NCBI GenBank assembly: GCA_013365325.1
Contig: JABVXV010000226.1
Span: 1 to 64,000, forward strand
Reading direction: 5' to 3'
DNA from: Dipetalonema caudispina
Lineage: Eukaryota; Nematoda; Chromadorea; Rhabditida; Onchocercidae
DNA: 64,000 nucleotides
Numbering within the stretch: the first letter of the stretch is position 1; the number at the start of each line of letters is the position of its first letter. The position numbers and the translations under genes were made by a program. The notes below the pieces were generated by a model that did no database searches, had not been told where the DNA came from, and saw nothing but the letters and a program-made list of their open reading frames with translations. Below, one piece after another: positions 1 to 13,373 of the stretch.

Positions 1-120
<120 letters not shown>

Positions 121-2610
121 TAGAATTAAAAAAAATTACACGAAAAATTAAATTTAGTATAACTGGTTAAATTTTCAATTTCATATCATTGTTTTTTACA
201 TATTGCTTCATTACAAATGGTTGATATTGTTTTTTTCCTTTCTTCTTTCTTTCCTTTTCTTTTGTTTTCGCTTTTTTTTTCTTTTTTTAAAGCATAAAAA
301 TGTGTGCACAATAAAAATGAAAATATCCATGCTACAATATGTATACATTTGTGAAAATCAAATAAAAAAAAAAAAAAAAATGATTTAACATTTTCTACAT
401 AATGCAATACGCTATCATCGTGAAAGTATTTCATTAAATTTTCCAACAATAGTTTGTTTTACGAAAAATTTTTTTATTCCTGCACATGCATTTTTTATGT
501 TTTTTTTAAAAAAAAAAACATTTTTAAATTATTATCATCTACTTGGAAGTATTTGAGTAAATGTTAAATTACTGAGAATGGACAAAATGATAATGGTTAA
601 AATTATTTTGTTTATTTGTTAATTCGTTTTCTTTTTTTGTGATAAACCTATTACCAACAATAATATGCAATCATTTACGAGGAAGTTTTTCTTTTGGAAA
701 AAGTATATATTTGATTTTGAACAAAATTTTTAAACAACCCATTTGACAAAATTTACATTAATCAGAAAAATAAAGAAAGAAAGTGGGAAAAGGGAAGAGA
801 GAGAAATGAAAGAGGTAGGGAAAAAAAGAAAAATTATATCAATGAAAGCTACCTAATATCATTTTAGTAACCAAAACGAAAACTCAAATATGATTCATTT
901 ACCCTATCTTAAACAAATTATGGTCCCTTCCATTTCAATGACCTAAAATATCACATCACAAAAAACAAATATGTACAAATGGTACATATTTGTCTTTCTT
1001 TTTTTTTTTTTTTTCTCCTTTTTTTTAAATGCAAAACAAATTGTTATTTGAATGGTAAAGTTTACGCACAAATCTTTTGCAAAACTATGATATCATTTAT
1101 TATCTTTCTCAATGAATTTGATCGATTTGTCATCTACAAAATTTTTCCTCATTTCGTGATGGTAATAATTGTTATGCTTTTGTTTGCTATCATAAGAAAA
1201 GACTGGAATGGCAAAACGTTCAGATTGATTTAGGTTTAAAAAAAAATTAAAAGATAGGAAATAAATTGAAATTTAGGATGATTGGTTTTTCATTTAGAAT
1301 TGATTATTTTGATCATGTCAAAGTTAGATGTTGAATATATGACAAAGGATTATCCATAACAACTGATAAGCATAGAAGTGGGAAAAAACTATAAAACACA
1401 AATAACAAGCAAAAAAAAAAATTTTTTTTTTAAAATCTTTTTATCGCCAATATGAAGATTATAATGATATTAAGATATAAGCTATGTTATAAAGATTAAG
1501 CTTAAAATGTCAAAAATGAATATATGTTGCCACCATTCGTATCATTCTTAAAATAAATTAAAGTGCTTTTGGAAAAATTGATCAATTTGATATTTTTTAG
1601 AAGAAAAAAGAAAAAGATAAGGGATAAAATCAGCATCCTAAACTTGTTAATTTGAATTTGTTTACTTGAATGAGTGCGGAGAATAAGTTTCAAAAATAAA
1701 TTTATCAGAAAGAATGAAATTTAATGATGAACTGATCCCAACTGTAAAATGATCCCTAATTTTTTTGTGTTTTTTTTTCCCCCCATTCTAATTTATTTCA
1801 TTTCTGATTAAATCCTACTCAACCATTTTTCATTTTCAACAAAAGAAACACTTTCAAAAAATTTGTAAATTTTTCATGCCTATCTGTGTGGTTTTTTTTT
1901 TCTTCTCTCTCTCTCTCTCTCTCTCCCTCTTACAAGAGATGTAAATCATACATAGGCTGACTGATTACAGTACTTTCATAACTGTTGAAAAAATCAAATT
2001 TTATATGGTGGAATTGAGATTTTCAGCTAAGATAAGATTAGCAAGTAAATTATTTCATTTGATACGTTATGATTTTTGTATTTTGTTTATTCAATGAAAA
2101 AAAAAAAAAAAAAAAAAAAGTGAAGAATTTAACAAGGAATTTTATTATGACATATTTCATGTACGTCAATGATCATAGCTTTCTTGTTTGACCATTTTTC
2201 ATTCAAATGTTCGTTTGTTAACAGGTCATATAGTAACAATTAATGTATCAAATTTAATTTTTTAAATAAATCGTCAATCAATGTAAAGATAACGATAAAT
2301 TATGATGATATTTCATATTTTCAAACATAACTTGAGATATTTTTGTATTTCTTTGCAATCTGAAATTTTACCAACATTTGTAATCTTGTCATTTCTTATT
2401 TCTCATTTCCTTTGATCATCATTCCATCTCATGCTTATTTTACACAGGTGTACCATTTCTTTATCTACCTTATTATCATCTATCTCATCCATTTGTCTAT
2501 TCATTGGCATCTTTTTAGCCAATATTCCGGTTTTACATTATTGATAAGAATTTATTAGAACCGGAAATATCAAAACATACTTGAGATAACGGTAATTAAA
2601 TATTTATGGC

Positions 2611-2613
<3 letters not shown>

Positions 2614-2651
<38 letters not shown>

Positions 2652-2675
2652 AAAAAAAAAAAAAAATAAAAATAA

Positions 2676-2707
<32 letters not shown>

Positions 2708-2749
2708 CAAAAAATAAGAAAAACTACATCAAAAAAAAAAAAAAAAAAT
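2614..2749. repeat. A-rich low-complexity tract
   Basis: Nearly pure adenine for about 135 bases with a few T, G and C interruptions. It is one of the longest homopolymer tracts in the window, and its length could be distorted by sequencing or assembly. Confidence 0.9.
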
Positions 2750-2914
2750 TAAATGAAATAGAAAATTCCCTTTAAGATATGCTATCGATCAATAATGCTA
2801 TTCTTTAACACTAATTGATACATTCAAAGTTTTATCCAGAATTCTCAATATTGTGGTATGCTTATCCAATGCTTCCTCCCACATCATTAACGTCTATGTG
2901 TGCATATGAAATGT

Positions 2915-2916
<2 letters not shown>

Positions 2917-2953
<37 letters not shown>

Positions 2954-2957
2954 TGTG
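2917..2957. repeat. (GT)n microsatellite
   Basis: A GT dinucleotide run of about 20 units interrupted once by AT, in intergenic sequence. Confidence 0.95.
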
Positions 2958-3707
2958 CAACGACTTCCACCATTTCTCACAGTGGAAAATCTTCGTCGTA
3001 ATTTTTGAAATCCCGCGAGGCAAAATTGCAAAAGCATCGTGGGTGGTCTAATGTTAAATTGTCGCATTATGGATGGTTGCTACACTGTTTGAACTCACTT
3101 TTCATGTCATAAAAATTGGTTGACACAGAATGAATGACATTTGTGGGTGGTCTAATGATATTTACATGTTTTAGAATCAGAATTTTATGATTGTTATGGC
3201 ATCGTGTGAGGTTGGTTGATTTGATAGGGTTATTTGTTAATTTAGTGCTATATGCTTGTTGTCTGATGTGATGCTGATATTTTAGAGGATATGATACGTA
3301 CGGGATATGTATCAACAATGAAGTTCGATATAAAAAAAAAAAAAAAAAAAAAGTATTTGACCGATGAGAAAGAGAGAGAAGTAAAGAATGACCTGAAACT
3401 CAAATATCTATGAAGTTTTAACAGCGCCAAATTTAGCAATCTGAATGTGGCACTTCATGCAAAATTATTTCCGATTGATATGAATTTATATCAAAATGTT
3501 TATGAATTTTTAATATTTTTTGATCATCCTGATATTTGATCAATCAATTTCAGAGGATTGTATTAGCTTCTTATCTGAAAAGTTAGCTCGTTTCTCTCAG
3601 AGAAATTGAGGAATTTTATAACGAAAAACTTAACTTTTTCAAATCTGCTTGGGATAGCAATTTTTGTATTTTCAAAATTTTAAATTCACTGAAAAGAAGA
3701 AATTCAC

Positions 3708-3893
3708 ATGTGTAAAAATATGAAGCGTAAAAAACACGCTAATTATTCGGAAATAAAGCCAAACAAGGAATTCGATAAGACAAGCCCAGGATTTACAATG
3801 TTTCCAGAGAACATCAAGCCTATTAAGACTACTTTCATCAGATCATTTATTACTCGTCAATTGATTGAATGTTTGAAAATTGATTTTCATTGA
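3708..3893 (+). other. Unrecognised 61-codon open frame
   Basis: This frame runs from ATG to TGA with a mixed, Lys-rich composition that is not simply a translated homopolymer. I recognise no family and see no signal peptide or membrane segment. The surrounding 3 kb shows no further exons in phase. It may be chance, an isolated exon or a remnant. Confidence 0.12.
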
Positions 3894-5537
3894 ATAATTG
3901 TTGCAATTTCATTTAGTGGGGAGAAAAAAAAATGATATATAAAATTTAAATTGTGCAATAAATTGTATCAGATTTGAAATTCAGGTATTAGCGCCAGAAA
4001 ATTTTTCAAATCTTTGTGGTTCAATTTGTTTTGTTTTAGCGCCAAAATATTTTTGAAGTTTTTGCAGTTAGAGCTGGAATATTTTCGAGTTCAGCTTATT
4101 CTGGCTTAGTGCCGGAATGATTCCGAAACTTGTTCCGTCCTATCTTTTCTATTAACAACTCAAGATTGGAGAATGAGAAGGAAGGAAGTATTCCGTTTCT
4201 CAGAATATTTGAGCCACTCAAATTATACACTTTTCTTGTAACGATTCTCATTAGTATTTTGATTTCAATTTCATTGTAGTGCTTTAAGTTCATTTTTCAT
4301 ATTTTATTAGTTAACACTTCGAAGAATTCGTAAAATTTTTTCGAAATCGATTGATGAGATGAAGTCTAAGAATGGTAAGAAGATATGATATTCAGGTATA
4401 TGATCGACTTCTTTTTTGTTTTTTTTTTTATCTTAGAGAATTTGGTTGATAATATCACTCTGCTATATTGTTATCTTTGTAAAAAGGTTAAGAACTGATT
4501 AAAGATAAATTTTGTTACATATTTTTCTTTTTTTTTTTTTTTTTTTTAAAAAGAACTTCCTGAAAGAAAGCACATATTCAATGAAGCTTTAATAAGTGGA
4601 AAGAAAACAAGCAAAGATTTATTGATAATTTGCTGTTGAATATTTTAACGTGGATTATTATGAATAAATCAGTGATACATTGGAAAATATTCCCAGTCTT
4701 CGTTTCTTTGGGTAATGATTTGTTCAGCATCAAAAAAAAAGATGAAATTTCCGATTCTATCAATAAAAAAGGAAATTAAATTTGAAAATGAAACATATCA
4801 GAAAATAATTCTTTCAATTATTATTATTAACCAAATGAATGTGTATTAATTATTTTGAATGAGTCGTCTCAAATTTTATTTCTTTGTCATTTTAACATAA
4901 TAAATTTGTAACTTCATAATAGCCAATAATTTCATAATTATAGTAAGAAGAAAAAAAAAAAAAAAAAAAACATTTCATTTATTATTGAGTTAATTATTTG
5001 TTTCATTTCTTGTTTCACATTTTCAATCTTTTATAGGTGTGAAAATTATCTTATCCCTTTTATTTATTCAATTCAAATATCGTTTCTTCTTCTTCTTCTT
5101 CTTCTTCTTCCTATTTTCACTCTTTTCCTCCCTATATTTATGCCCTAAAGAAAGATTGTATAGCAACAGATCATACGACTTTCAACTAATTTTAACGAAG
5201 CAAGAAAGAATGCGTATCTTATACGGTTCGTAGCATGTCATATATAATTCAACACGATCCATTGATGAAAGAGAATAAAGAAAAACAAAAATGTTTTTTA
5301 GTTTTTTTTTTCTTCATTCGAATGTGAAGTATGAAAAAAAAAAAGAAAAAAAAAATAAAATGAATGAAACTCGTTTACGAATATCCGTCAGATAACAATG
5401 TGAGGATTCGCTTTATCGTTGGCATCAGTGAACAAAGAAACGTTAACTACGCATTCATGATATGCCAAAAATTTCAACCAATTTGAAAATTGCTTCGTAT
5501 AATAAATAAGTTTCATTTTAAAATGTTTTTGTTGCCA

Positions 5538-5545
5538 TTGTTGTT

Positions 5546-5634
<89 letters not shown>

Positions 5635-5733
5635 GGTTGTTGTTGTTGTGGTTGTTGTTGTTGTGATTGTCGTTGTTGTTGCCGTTGTTGTTGTCGTTGT
5701 TGTCGTTTTGCTGTCGTTGTTGTCGTTGTTGTT
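5538..5733. repeat. (TTG)n microsatellite with TTA/TCG interruptions
   Basis: About 200 bases of TTG units, pure on the left and increasingly interrupted by GTGG, TCG and TTA variants on the right. On the minus strand it reads as a long poly-Thr frame. That frame is only a translation of the repeat. Confidence 0.95.
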
Positions 5734-6610
5734 ATTATTAATGTTATTAATAATTTGATGGCAATTATTCAAACTAGTATGGTTTAAAATATTATAAATC
5801 TTTTTGACTTCTAATATCATGATGTTATCACTTAATTACTTTATTGTTATTAGTTTCATTACTAGTTTGATTTTCAGGTTAATCAATAATGTTTAAAATA
5901 TCAGAAATATATTGGTTCCAAGATGATTATTATTACTGTTATTTATTTTGTTGTTTAATATTGTTGCTATCGTTATTGCTGTTGTGATTGTTATTTTTGT
6001 TGCTGTTAGTTTTCTTACTAGTTTTATGATAATTACTCAAATTAATATAATTTCAAATATCATAAATGTGTTAGTTTCAAAGCAATCGTATTGTCATTCT
6101 GCTATTCATTTCATTGCTATTGTTGTTGCTGTTGCAATTAGTAATTTTACTAATTTGTTGATAATTATTTAAGCTAATATAGCTTTCAAATTTCAATTTG
6201 AAGTGTATCCGTTTGATCGTGAAATGAATTAATTACCAGAAAAGACAACAGACAAACAAACAAAATGAGCAAAAGAGGAAATTAACAAAGCAAAATAAGA
6301 AAGAGAAAAATAAATACAAATTTTTATAAATTAAGAGAAAAATGCTTATATGATGCAGCAAACATTTTATGTTAAAACTTTAACACATAATTGTTGTATA
6401 AGTTGTAAATTTGTAGTAAAATTTAACAATCCATTAAGATTATTGTTTACTGCTCTAATTATCAGCCCTAATTTTTCTTTCGTTTCTCTTTTTTTTTTTT
6501 CCTTCATGTATATTTTGTTAGAAAGTGCATTAGAACTTTCATTCATTTTTCAATTTTCAAATTAATAGCAATTGACGACGAAATTTTTATCATAAGAAAA
6601 AAAAAGAACA

Positions 6611-6611
<1 letters not shown>

Positions 6612-6641
<30 letters not shown>

Positions 6642-6655
6642 GAGAGAGGGAAATT
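6612..6655. repeat. (GA)n microsatellite
   Basis: About 20 AG/GA units with a few GG interruptions, flanked by A-rich sequence. Confidence 0.93.
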
Positions 6656-6985
6656 AAGAGAAAGGAAAGCAAAAGAAAGGATGAATGAAAGGTATATAAT
6701 TATTTCCTTTTCAATGAAGCAAAAAAGAAGTAAAAGAAAAAAAAAGAAAAAAAAAAAAGGAGAGAAATACGTCATTAACCAAATCAAATTCCGTAGAAAA
6801 CTGACCATAATATACTTTAATTTCTATCCAATTTAAATCCCTTCGGGCAATAATAAAAGATATGTGAGCTATTGTTAAACGATGTTGTTAACTTGCAAGA
6901 AATGAGCGACATATGTTGATTTCATCAATGATAATTCAAAAAATTCCAGTTTTTCTTTGATCCGTTATTCCATCAATGAAATTAT

Positions 6986-7014
6986 ATTTGGTTGATTGGA
7001 TAAATCAACCAAAT
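6986..7014. repeat. Perfect 12-bp inverted repeat (hairpin)
   Basis: The arm ATTTGGTTGATT at 6986-6997 is followed by a 5-base spacer and its exact reverse complement at 7003-7014. The arms are of ordinary base composition. No gene is called next to it. Confidence 0.85.
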
Positions 7015-8461
7015 GTAATGCCTTCCATTCTTCAACAATACACCTAAAAGATAAAGCATTTAGTATCGTATTGTTTGAGATGGGAAAAACATTTGATTTT
7101 GTTGATGTTGTTGTTGTAAAAGAAGAAATGAAATTTTAAGTTGGTTAAAATATTGGAATAGTTAATAGTAGTAGCAGTAGTTTTTCTTTTTTTTTTTTTT
7201 TTTTTCAGATATATTTATTTATTTTTTCTTTAGAAAAAGATAAAATTGAAATTATTAAATTAGACAATGAAATTTCTGGTTATTAGCTTGAATTCATAAT
7301 TGAAAATTGCTAGTAGAATTAGTAAGATCGAAACTATTAAATGGATAAATTATTTAATTCCAAAGGTATTTTCTTCCAAAACTACCTCAGATTTAATATC
7401 ATATTTATATACTTGTTCAGATTTTGAAATTAGCTTAAGCTTGAAGTTTTTCCGTTTCTTAAAATTATCTTTTTTGCAGTAATCTGTTATACTTGGATTT
7501 CTTGAAACGCTTCAATTAATCATATCTGTTTCATTTATATGGAGATGACACTGTGAACATATTTGAGATACATTGAAAAAAGGACAAGTTCTTTGCATTT
7601 TGGTTTAAAAGGTGTAAAAATAAAAATTCATTCTAAACATTAGATCTCCCACATCATAATTTAAATTAACATTTGGTATGTAGATGAAATCAACAAATTG
7701 TATGTTGAAATTTGCTTTTCCCATTTGTCTATCTCATTTCTGACCAAAATGCACTGTTGAAATTCCACAAAATTCTATTGAGAGAGAAAAAAAAAAAAAG
7801 ATATTTGAAGTTTTAGAAAACCATTAAAAAGTAGCATTGTGAGGGGGGAGGGGGAAGGCGGGGGAGGGAGATTAAACAACTTAATTAGCTGTGTAAGTGG
7901 AATTACGTTAATTACGTAGCAAAACAAGAGAAGTGGTTTTGTCCTTTCTTTCTTTTCTTTCTTTTTTTTTTCCTGTCTTTCGATTCAAACATTTAGCTTT
8001 TAATTTCGAATTGAATGCACCAAATTAACCATAAAATGTAAAAAATCCAAGAAATATTCCCAGTGATCTTATTGACGAAATATACAAACAACATAAACTC
8101 ATTGTACAAAAATCGATATATATAAATATATATGAAGATATGCAAGGTGAATAGTAATAATAACAGATGATAGAGAAAAGAATTGATGAAGGTAATTGAT
8201 AAAGTAATTGGATACATATAAAAGCATGAATATATTAATTTTTTGAAAGTGATAAAATTTCAAATTAAGAGAAATAAGATATGGTTTACTTTATGAGATA
8301 GATAATGATAGTATTTGTACAAAATAAAAAAAAAAAAAAAAAAAAGGAGAAAAATAGAAAATAAAAAGAAAAAAACAAAAAATTTTTCTAAATCCATTCC
8401 TTGAATTAGGATAAAAGGCACAGGTAAAGAGGAAAGACAAGAAATCAATGTTTTATAGAGC

Positions 8462-10747
8462 CTAACTCGTCAATCGTTGCTTGAAAACTTTCGCAAATTT
8501 CAATCGATCACGATAACCACTACCGGCCTGGTTACTAGCTACCGCTGTATCAGCGCCACCTTCTTGATATGTTTGTGTCAATGCTCCTCCGCTACCTTGT
8601 TCCGCATATGCTGAAGCGGCGGGAGCTGGAGCTGGTAACGGTTGTGATTGCTCTTGATAGGGTGCTGGAGCAGGTCCGGTCATAGGAGCTTCCGCAGTCA
8701 GTGGTGATGACTGCTCCTGATACTGTTGCTGTGCTGATAATTGCTGGACTGGTGCAGATGCCGGTGCAGGTGCTGGTGGTGGTGGTGGTGGTGGTGGTGG
8801 TAATTCCGGTGCACTCGCTCCATAGATTCCGCCTTGTCCACCTTCTCTTCCACCGCCGGCACCAGCTCCACCGCCACTTCCGTAATTAGCTCCTCCATCA
8901 TAGGATGGTCCTCCTCCAAAAGCATCTCCTCCACTACTGTAGAATGGTCCAGCTCCGTAAGATGGTGCTCCATAAGCTGGTTGTGATGCATAAGCTGGAG
9001 CTACCGCTGGTCCTACTCCATATGAAGGTGCAGGTGGCGCATAGGGAGCTGCTTGTTGCGCCATATAGGCAGGAGGTGGCGGAGGAGGTGGCGGAGGAGG
9101 TGGTGGAGGAGGTGGAGCTGCGGCATACGAAGTTGGTCCCATATACGCTGGGGGTACCGCATAAGAAGGAGGTGGTGGTGGAGGTGGAGGTGGAGGTGGA
9201 AGTGGAGGTGCTGCATATCCTTTTTGTGGTGCCGCATATCTGAAAAAATTAAACATTTCAGGATTTTAAAAAATTCAAAAACAAAACCGAAAAAAAAATC
9301 AAATAAGTTTTCTTTTCATGTTAAATTTTACAGATCAAAGCAATCTTTGAGGAAAAATATTAACTTACTGTTTATTTTTTTGATAAACTATAATGAAATC
9401 TTAATCTTTTAATTTAATTTTCCTCAATAACATTATCCTAAAAATTTTTAATTTTCAAAAAGAAGTTTTTTCTTTTTTTAATCGGAATGGAATTTCATTT
9501 TGTTAACCACAATAACGAAATACGCGCAAATCCATTTAAATGATTAATTATTAAAAACGACATTTTCTTATCCAAATAGAGCTAAAAAATGTTTTTTTTT
9601 TTTTTTTTCCCTCGCCCCCTCCTCTCTCTGTTCTGCAATTTCCCACAATTTATTATTTTATGTCAACTGGATGTATCGATGCATCTTTTCTTTTCCATAT
9701 GTTTAAATACTGTAAAAATTTCATACAATTATTTGACGAATGAATTTTTCGTAAGCTTTTTTTGCTGTTGCATTAAAATTATCTTCATTTCTATATGATT
9801 AATTTCAATCTATCAATTTTATATATGCTTAAAACTTTGTTATTATTAAAGATGAAAATTATAAATAAACAATAGATATTGTTTATTTGTTACAAAATAC
9901 CTCTCATATTTTACCCAAAAAAAAATTTTTTTTTTTTTTTTTTTTAATACATATTAACAATTTTACTGCTCAATTTCTTTTATTTTATTTCCTTTATTTA
10001 TTCTTTCTAATTTTTCAATTTCTTATCAATCTTATGAATTGAAGAAGAAGAAGAAGAAGAAGGAAATATGAAGATAAATTGAAAAATTTAAAAGGATAGA
10101 AACAACAACAACAACAACTTATTTAATAATAATACTTCTTAATTAAGCTTTATAATATGTAATTGTTAATAAAATTAAGATTAGGAGAAGGGGGGAAAAA
10201 AAAAGGAAAAAGGATGGATGAAAACTTACCCTCCAGCAGCACCACCACCACCACATGTACTAGCACAACCACAAGATGGTTTTGCTGGTGGACAACAGCA
10301 TTGACTACTACTACCAAAACAGCTGTAAACTGGTTGTAGTAGCACTCCAATTAGCAAAACTTCCAATAGTTGTAGCTGCAAAATAATATGATCATTTAAA
10401 TATGAAAATGCAAAAAATAGAATGAGAAAATTGAAATAATTATGCAATCTTTCATTCCAAAAATTTTCAAATTTAGAATTTAAAATTCAAAGAGTTTAAA
10501 ACTTCTAACAAAACAAAAAAAAAAAAAAAACAAAAAACAAAAAACAAAAAAACGGATCATAAATGTAATTAACAAAATTTGAAATATAATCCACTTTAAA
10601 CGTAATAAAAATTTTAATTAAATAATGAATGCAAAAGTTAGAATTGTATATTTGTTACATTTCAAATAATTATTGAAAAAGAGAAAGAAAGAAAAAAAAA
10701 AAAAAAGGAAAAAATAAAAATAAATAAATAATACTTACCGCTTGCAT
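8462..10747 (-). CDS. Secreted Pro/Gly/Tyr-rich protein (3 exons)
   Basis: I do not recognise an exact orthologue. The model joins 10739-10747, 10230-10375 and 8462-9239, all with GT-AG introns, giving about 310 residues ending in TAA's equivalent stop at 8462. Residues 1-20 (MQALQLLEVLLIGVLLQPVY) form a clear signal peptide. A short Cys-rich block follows (about residues 22-46: CFGSSSQCCCPP, then CGCASTC), and then a Gly-rich hinge. The rest is low-complexity: three poly-Pro blocks (about residues 65-77, 93-108 and 196-204), repeated YAAP/SYGAG/PAY units, a Gly-rich stretch, and YQEQS/YQEGG motifs. The C-terminus is basic (RDRLKFAKVFKQRL). A Cys block followed by Pro-rich sequence recalls nematode ground-like/hedgehog-related secreted proteins, but I see no ground-like domain. 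An extracellular matrix or cuticle role is an inference. The start is fixed by the exon joining in frame to the signal peptide. Confidence 0.8.
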
Positions 10748-11283
10748 TCTTGCTAATCCTTGTTAGATTGCAAAAAAAAAAATTAAGCCGTATGGCTAAA
10801 AATAAAACAAGAAAATGAAATAAAATTATTTGAGCAATTATACGGCGACAAAAAAAAAAAAGTAAAAAACGTGAAATCCGTATAGTTATTAAATAATAAA
10901 AAAAAATAACACCATTACGTTATATTGCCAATTGTTTTATTTACTATAAATGATACCTAAAAAAAAAAAAAAAAAAAAAATCCCGTGAACCCATGAATGA
11001 ATTTTATATTTTATAATAAGGTAGATAATATATGAACTAAACAAAAAATAATCATCCCCAGTAAGGATGATCAAATTTCAAAATTTCAATATTAATTTGA
11101 GCTGTAGACGTTTCTTTAAGTACCCACGATTTCGATACACCCTAATCTTAGAAGACATACAGATATACATCATACATTTCATACGTACACACCTCCTTTT
11201 TATTTTTTTTTTTTTTTTCAACCCCCCCCCCACCTCCATCTTTTACCTTTATTAAAGCCTGTATATCCATGCATATACATAAA

Positions 11284-11356
11284 TACACACCCACACATAC
11301 ACACACACACACACACAGATAGACAGACAGACAGACACACACACACACACACACAG
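11284..11356. repeat. (CA)n/(GACA)n compound microsatellite
   Basis: CA units flank a short run of GATA/GACA tetranucleotides, about 70 bases in all, next to a poly-C tract at about 11223-11231. Confidence 0.95.
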
Positions 11357-11565
11357 ACTTATACATCCTTAACATTGTTATTATTTTTCATGTATATTCA
11401 TACTCACCCGGCAAGTTTCAGTCAGTATTTTTATTCAGTTTACAAGTCATTCTACCGAAAAAATGCCTTAGGCAATTTCTTTTTTTTTTTTTTTTTTATC
11501 CGTTATTGCTCATTTGCTATGAAGTTACTTCTACTACTATTACTACTACTTCTACTAAACTAGCA

Positions 11566-11662
11566 ATGCTACAACAACAACAACAACAATCACACAATAA
11601 CAATCACACAATAACAATAATAATAATAATAATAATAATAAGAAGAAGAAGAAGAAGAAGAA
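11566..11662. repeat. Compound trinucleotide repeat (CAA, AAT, AAG)
   Basis: Successive blocks of CAA, a twice-repeated ACAATAACAATCAC unit, AAT and then AAG units. It is low-complexity and non-coding. Confidence 0.92.
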
Positions 11663-13303
11663 TAAGAAAATATTTATAAATTATTATTAATATTATTATT
11701 GTTATCATTATTATTATTACTATTATTATTAGTATTATGATTATTTGTTGGTATTAAAGAAAAAAGAAAAAATAAGAAAAAAAAGAAAAAAAAAAAAAGG
11801 CGAAAAACATAAATTTTCATTGTGTATATCTGATGAAAAAGATTGATATAGTTATTATTTGTGAACCTAATAAATTGATATCTTTTCAATCATTTGAATA
11901 TATATTTTGTTTCATTGATATTTCTAAATGAAGATATTCATGATTTTATTCATTCTTTATCTTCTTCATTAAAAATAACCATAAAATTATCATTTATCGT
12001 CATCTTCTTCTATCCAACAAAACCACAATTATATGTTCACTTCTTTTCTTTTTTCGTTTTTTTCGAAATTTATTTCGTTATATTCCAATTTTTAACTTTT
12101 TTTTTTTTTTCATCACTAACAAATTATATTACATTTCATATACTTTCATTCATTTCTTTTATTTTCCATTCGAATTTTCATATCTTTCATTTTTTCCTTC
12201 TTTGTTTTTTCCTTTTTGAAATTTTTGTTTTTTTCATCTTTCTTTTCCTTTTTGAAATTTTGGTTTTTTTTTTTCTCCTTCTTTTCCTTTTTGAAAAATT
12301 TTTTTTCGTTGTTCTTTTCATATGATTAGTTAAATTAGTTGAAAATTCTTCCTTTTCTTCTTTTTTTCTCATTCGTTTCGCTTCATTACTATCACTTTCT
12401 TTTTATCATTCCTGTTTTCCATTACAAAATTATCGTTCAAAAAAATGATAAGTGCAAACTTTATCTTTCTTTTTCTTTTATTTTTTACATGATAATGAAA
12501 GAATTATAGGAAATTCAAAGTTTTAATGCATTTTGAATCTTTATATAGAGTGTGAAAAGTCGTCGAGTTATACCTGTTAGACTTACGAGGAAAACTATTG
12601 TAATTTAATTTCCACGTAAAATTTACCAATGAAATTCATTTATCTACTATTATTAGTGATAAAATTTGGTAAAATTTTTTCCTGACCTAAGCATCTTATA
12701 AATTTCCTTAGCTTTTGAATTTATTCGATCTAAATAATTTTGTTTGTTGTTTGAAATAAACTTACTGTTAAGAAGATCTGGTAAGCTAATTTAATCATAG
12801 CCAATTAATTACTATAGCCAAGTTTATAGAAATTCCTGCATTTATTCTGAAATATGATTGCTTCTTCTTTTAAATGCTGGAAAATTGAAATTTTGTTTTT
12901 CGTCTTGAAATCCAAAAATTGGATTGAATTCATTATTTCCATTAAAATTAAATATCTTTTGAAATTTGTCAAATCGTAATTTATTCATCCGTATTGTCTA
13001 ATCATTCATTCAAAGATGATATATAGCATAGTTACATGCTAAAAACAAACTATTCATCTCATTTTCAGGAACAATTATTCAAATAATTTCATTCAATTTA
13101 TTGAAGCTATCAATGATATATTTTTACAGTTCAGTTAATTATTTTATTTCTAAAAAGTTGTTCAATTAGCTTTCTTTTATTACATCTGTTTTCAATCATT
13201 AAAATAAATTTCCTACAAATTTTCATCAAGTTTTTTTTTTTTTTTTTTCCGCATAAATGCCAAATATGAATTGATAATTTCATTCAAAAATCAGCAACTT
13301 TCT

Positions 13304-13306
<3 letters not shown>

Positions 13307-13373
<67 letters not shown>
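13307..13373. repeat. Poly-T tract of about 67 bases
   Basis: An uninterrupted thymine run, the longest pure homopolymer I see in the window. Confidence 0.95.

Noticed and set aside
5518..5820. 100-codon minus-strand frame rich in Thr and Asn
   Set aside because: It is the translation of the (TTG)n microsatellite and flanking repeats, with no splice or homology support.
8698..9412. Several His/Leu- or Arg/Trp/Val-rich frames on both strands
   Set aside because: They are shadows of the Pro/Gly-rich last exon read in other frames.
11894..12372. 143-codon Phe-rich plus-strand frame and its Lys-rich antisense partner
   Set aside because: T-rich low complexity (repeats of TTTCCTTTTTGAAATTTT) explains both. 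No membrane-protein signature beyond Phe/Ile richness is seen.
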